Source: Myxococcota bacterium
Lineage (GTDB): Bacteria > Myxococcota > Polyangia > GCA-2747355 > JAKLHH01
Assembly (NCBI GenBank): GCA_022710245.1
Contig: JAKLHH010000420.1
Coordinates: 1 to 6,762, forward strand
Direction of reading: 5' to 3'
DNA length: 6,762 nucleotides
Below are positions 5,247-6,762 of the stretch, in pieces (positions within the stretch are counted from its first letter, which is position 1; every line of letters starts with the position of its first letter). Position numbers and translations under genes: made by a program. The notes below the pieces were generated by a model. The model was not told the DNA's origin, searched no databases, and worked only from the letters and a program-made list of their open reading frames with translations.

Positions 5247-6749
5247 TCAGCGCGCGGCCTGGGCCTGCGCGCGCTCCTGCTGCAGGCGCTGATCGATCTG
5301 GGCGTCGATCCAGCTCCGCTCGCCGGTGCGCCGCTCGGAGAGCGTGCTCACCACCTGATCGATGGCGCCCTTGACCGGCAGGAAGGCGGTCTTCGCGCTC
5401 CCGTAGTTGGTGAGCACGTTGGAGATCAGGTTGAACGCCGGCGGCAGCACGTAGTCGGAGAACGCCCCGGGGCCGCTCGCCACCCTGGCGGAGGTCCCCT
5501 GCGGCGCGACCAGCCGCTCGGCCGCCAGGGTCCGGTCACCGCGCAGCTCGGCGAGCCGGCGGTTCACCTCGCTCATCTTCGACTCTGCCGTGGAGGCCGC
5601 CGAGCTCGCGGTCGCCGCGTTGCTGGCGGCGAGCGCCCGGTAGATCCCGCTCTGGTCCTCGTACTCGGTGTAGTACTCCATCCGCTGGTTCTGACCCTCG
5701 CCGACGGTGCGCGACTTCGGCACCGCGACGTGGGTCCGCGAGGCGGCGAGCGCGAGGTTCATCGTCTCGCTGCTGCGCGCCGACTCGACCTCGTCGAGGG
5801 CGCTCACCACCTCGGAGGCGAGCTGGGAGAGGGGCTGCAGCTTGCCGCGGTGCAGCTCGTCGAGGCTGCCGAGCCGCGTGCGCCGCTGACGGTAGGTCGC
5901 GTCCCCCTGCGCCAGCCGGTCGCTCAGGCGGCCGCGCATGGCGCTGGTCTTGGTCTGCACCAGCTCGCGCTCCGCGTCGATCTCGCCGCCGAAGCTCGCG
6001 ACCTGCGCCTTGACCTTCGCCAGGTCCGTCTTCATCTGCTTGGCGAAGAAGCGCGTCTGCTTCTCGAAGCCCTGGAGCGCGCCCTGGTGGCGCGACTTGC
6101 TGGCGGACTCCGTCCCGATCTCCTGCTGTAGCCGATCCAGGCCGAGGGCCAGCTGGCCCTCGAAGCCCTGGGTCATGGCCGTGCGCTCGAGCCCATCCAG
6201 CGTGCCCTTCCAGCTGCCGGGCGAGGTCCCCGCGACCTGGCGCCCCTGGCCGCTGCCGCCGCTGCTCTGCAGGAGCTCGGCGTAGGCCGCGGCGAGCGCG
6301 CTCCCGGCGAGCTTGCGCTCGGCCGCCCGGCGCAGCTTGCCCGGGCCGCCCTGGGCCTGCGTCTGCTCGGTGACCGCCTGCTGGTAGGCACGGCGCGCGT
6401 CGTCGACGACGCAGGCGCCGCCCTCGGCGCGGCGCATCAGCGCGCAGGCCTCCGAGCCCACCCAGTCGCGATCGGCGCTGCGCCCGCGGTAGTACATCAC
6501 GCCGCCGCCGACGCCGACCGCCACCACCGCCGCGGCGCCGCCGAGGAGCGCCAGCTGTCCGCCGCCGAGGGTGGTGAGGAGCGTGCCGGGGCCCGCGGCG
6601 TGCGCGACCGAGGGGATCAGCGCGAGGCAGCTCACGGGGAGCGCCCACCTCGCCTGCTTGCCCAGCCAGCGGCAGCCCTGTTTCGCGGCCTGCTTCATCG
6701 GCGTCAGCTTCTGGCCCACCCAGCGGCAGCCCTGCCGGGCCTTCTCCAC
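5247..6749 (-). CDS. Membrane-anchored coiled-coil protein of unknown function, about 500 aa, start uncertain
   Basis: I recognise no family. From GTG 6749 the protein is 500 residues, but the frame stays open to the right edge (codons for LRAC precede), so it may be longer. ATG 6698 (483 aa) would place a classic signal peptide at the very N-terminus. None of these starts has a clear ribosome site. Two copies of QGCRW(V/L)G lie 18 residues apart (6-12, 24-30). A hydrophobic stretch LPVSCLALIPSVAHA (37-51) could be a signal peptide (cut after AHA) or a membrane helix. A Gly/Ala/Val-rich segment at 66-87 (QLALLGG...VMYY) is a second helix and is followed by RGRSADR, which by the positive-inside rule places the rest in the cytoplasm if the first helix enters from inside. 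Residues about 115-340 are mostly charged helix with coiled-coil character; the region 440-500 ends in a Gln/Arg/Ala-rich helix. It converges on the lipoprotein gene with 7 bp between stops. Confidence 0.78.
   Translation of the reverse strand: MEKARQGCRWVGQKLTPMKQAAKQGCRWLGKQARWALPVSCLALIPSVAHAAGPGTLLTTLGGGQLALLGGAAAVVAVGVGGGVMYYRGRSADRDWVGSEACALMRRAEGGACVVDDARRAYQQAVTEQTQAQGGPGKLRRAAERKLAGSALAAAYAELLQSSGGSGQGRQVAGTSPGSWKGTLDGLERTAMTQGFEGQLALGLDRLQQEIGTESASKSRHQGALQGFEKQTRFFAKQMKTDLAKVKAQVASFGGEIDAERELVQTKTSAMRGRLSDRLAQGDATYRQRRTRLGSLDELHRGKLQPLSQLASEVVSALDEVESARSSETMNLALAASRTHVAVPKSRTVGEGQNQRMEYYTEYEDQSGIYRALAASNAATASSAASTAESKMSEVNRRLAELRGDRTLAAERLVAPQGTSARVASGPGAFSDYVLPPAFNLISNVLTNYGSAKTAFLPVKGAIDQVVSTLSERRTGERSWIDAQIDQRLQQERAQAQAAR
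5249..5275 (+). terminator. Stem-loop at the convergent gene junction, possible terminator
   Basis: AGCGCGCG (5249-5256) pairs with CGCGCGCT (5268-5275) around an 11-nt loop, beginning 10 bases after the lipoprotein stop. It lies inside the last codons of the opposing gene, where the Ala/Gln/Arg-rich end of that protein could create such pairing by chance. No T-tract follows. Confidence 0.3.
6660..6734 (-). repeat. Two 21-bp repeats encoding QGCRW(V/L)G, 54 bp apart
   Basis: Units at 6714-6734 and 6660-6680 encode QGCRWVG and QGCRWLG. The first 15 bases of each, in coding direction, are identical (CAGGGCTGCCGCTGG), and they are spaced 54 bases apart, an exact 18 codons. The flanking residues (KAR/AAK before, QK/KQ after) are similarly basic. 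More units may exist beyond the window edge. Confidence 0.75.
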
Positions 6750-6762
6750 GCAGGCGCGCAGG

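Noticed and set aside
5211..6131. 306-residue plus-strand open frame opposite the coiled-coil gene
   Set aside because: It starts inside the end of the lipoprotein gene and is Leu/Arg/Gly/His-rich low complexity, antisense to a frame with coherent signal, membrane and coiled-coil segments.
5536..6648. 370-residue alternative minus-strand frame inside the coiled-coil gene
   Set aside because: Almost only Arg, Pro, Gly and Ala, typical of an off-frame reading in GC-rich DNA.
1..6762. tRNA, rRNA or riboswitch genes
   Set aside because: I saw no cloverleaf-like arms with T-loop sequence, no rRNA segments and no riboswitch core; this is inspection by eye, not a covariance-model search.

Overview
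The window is very GC-rich and most codons end in G or C. Secreted proteins and a lipoprotein lie around a three-gene ABC exporter, GTG starts are common, and two genes are preceded by -24/-12 (sigma-54-like) promoter matches. Together this suggests a Deltaproteobacterium in the broad sense, most likely Myxococcota. That assignment is inference: no rRNA or other taxonomic marker is present.

Layout. Positions 1-220 (minus) hold the N-terminal part of a membrane protein, faintly CreD-like, cut by the window edge. Positions 400-1071 (minus) encode a 223-residue protein with a signal peptide and no family I recognise. A 333-bp divergent intergenic region (1072-1404) follows. It holds a good sigma-54-type promoter match for the minus gene, several inverted repeats and a weak sigma-70-like candidate for the plus genes. 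Positions 1405-4070 (plus) are a tightly packed operon encoding one ATPase and two ABC-2 permeases of the COG4586/COG4587/COG3694 type. A 164-bp intergenic region (4071-4234) contains a strong hairpin, two short dyads and a second, weaker -24/-12 match. Positions 4235-5239 (plus) encode a lipoprotein built from two tandem beta-rich repeats. It converges, with only 7 bp between stop codons, on a minus-strand gene (5247-6749). That gene encodes a protein with an N-terminal signal or anchor, a Gly/Ala-rich membrane segment and a long helical, probably coiled-coil domain; its frame stays open to the right edge of the window.

Function. The three ABC genes clearly work together. The ATPase overlaps the first permease by three bases, and the permeases are 3 bp apart. 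No substrate-binding protein is encoded, so export is the natural reading, with unknown substrate. The flanking envelope proteins have no demonstrated link to the transporter. I did not find a convincing new multi-gene system. The most interesting leads are the paired -24/-12 promoter candidates in front of two secreted or lipid-anchored proteins, the structured intergenic regions, and the 18-residue QGCRW-type repeat at the start of the last gene.
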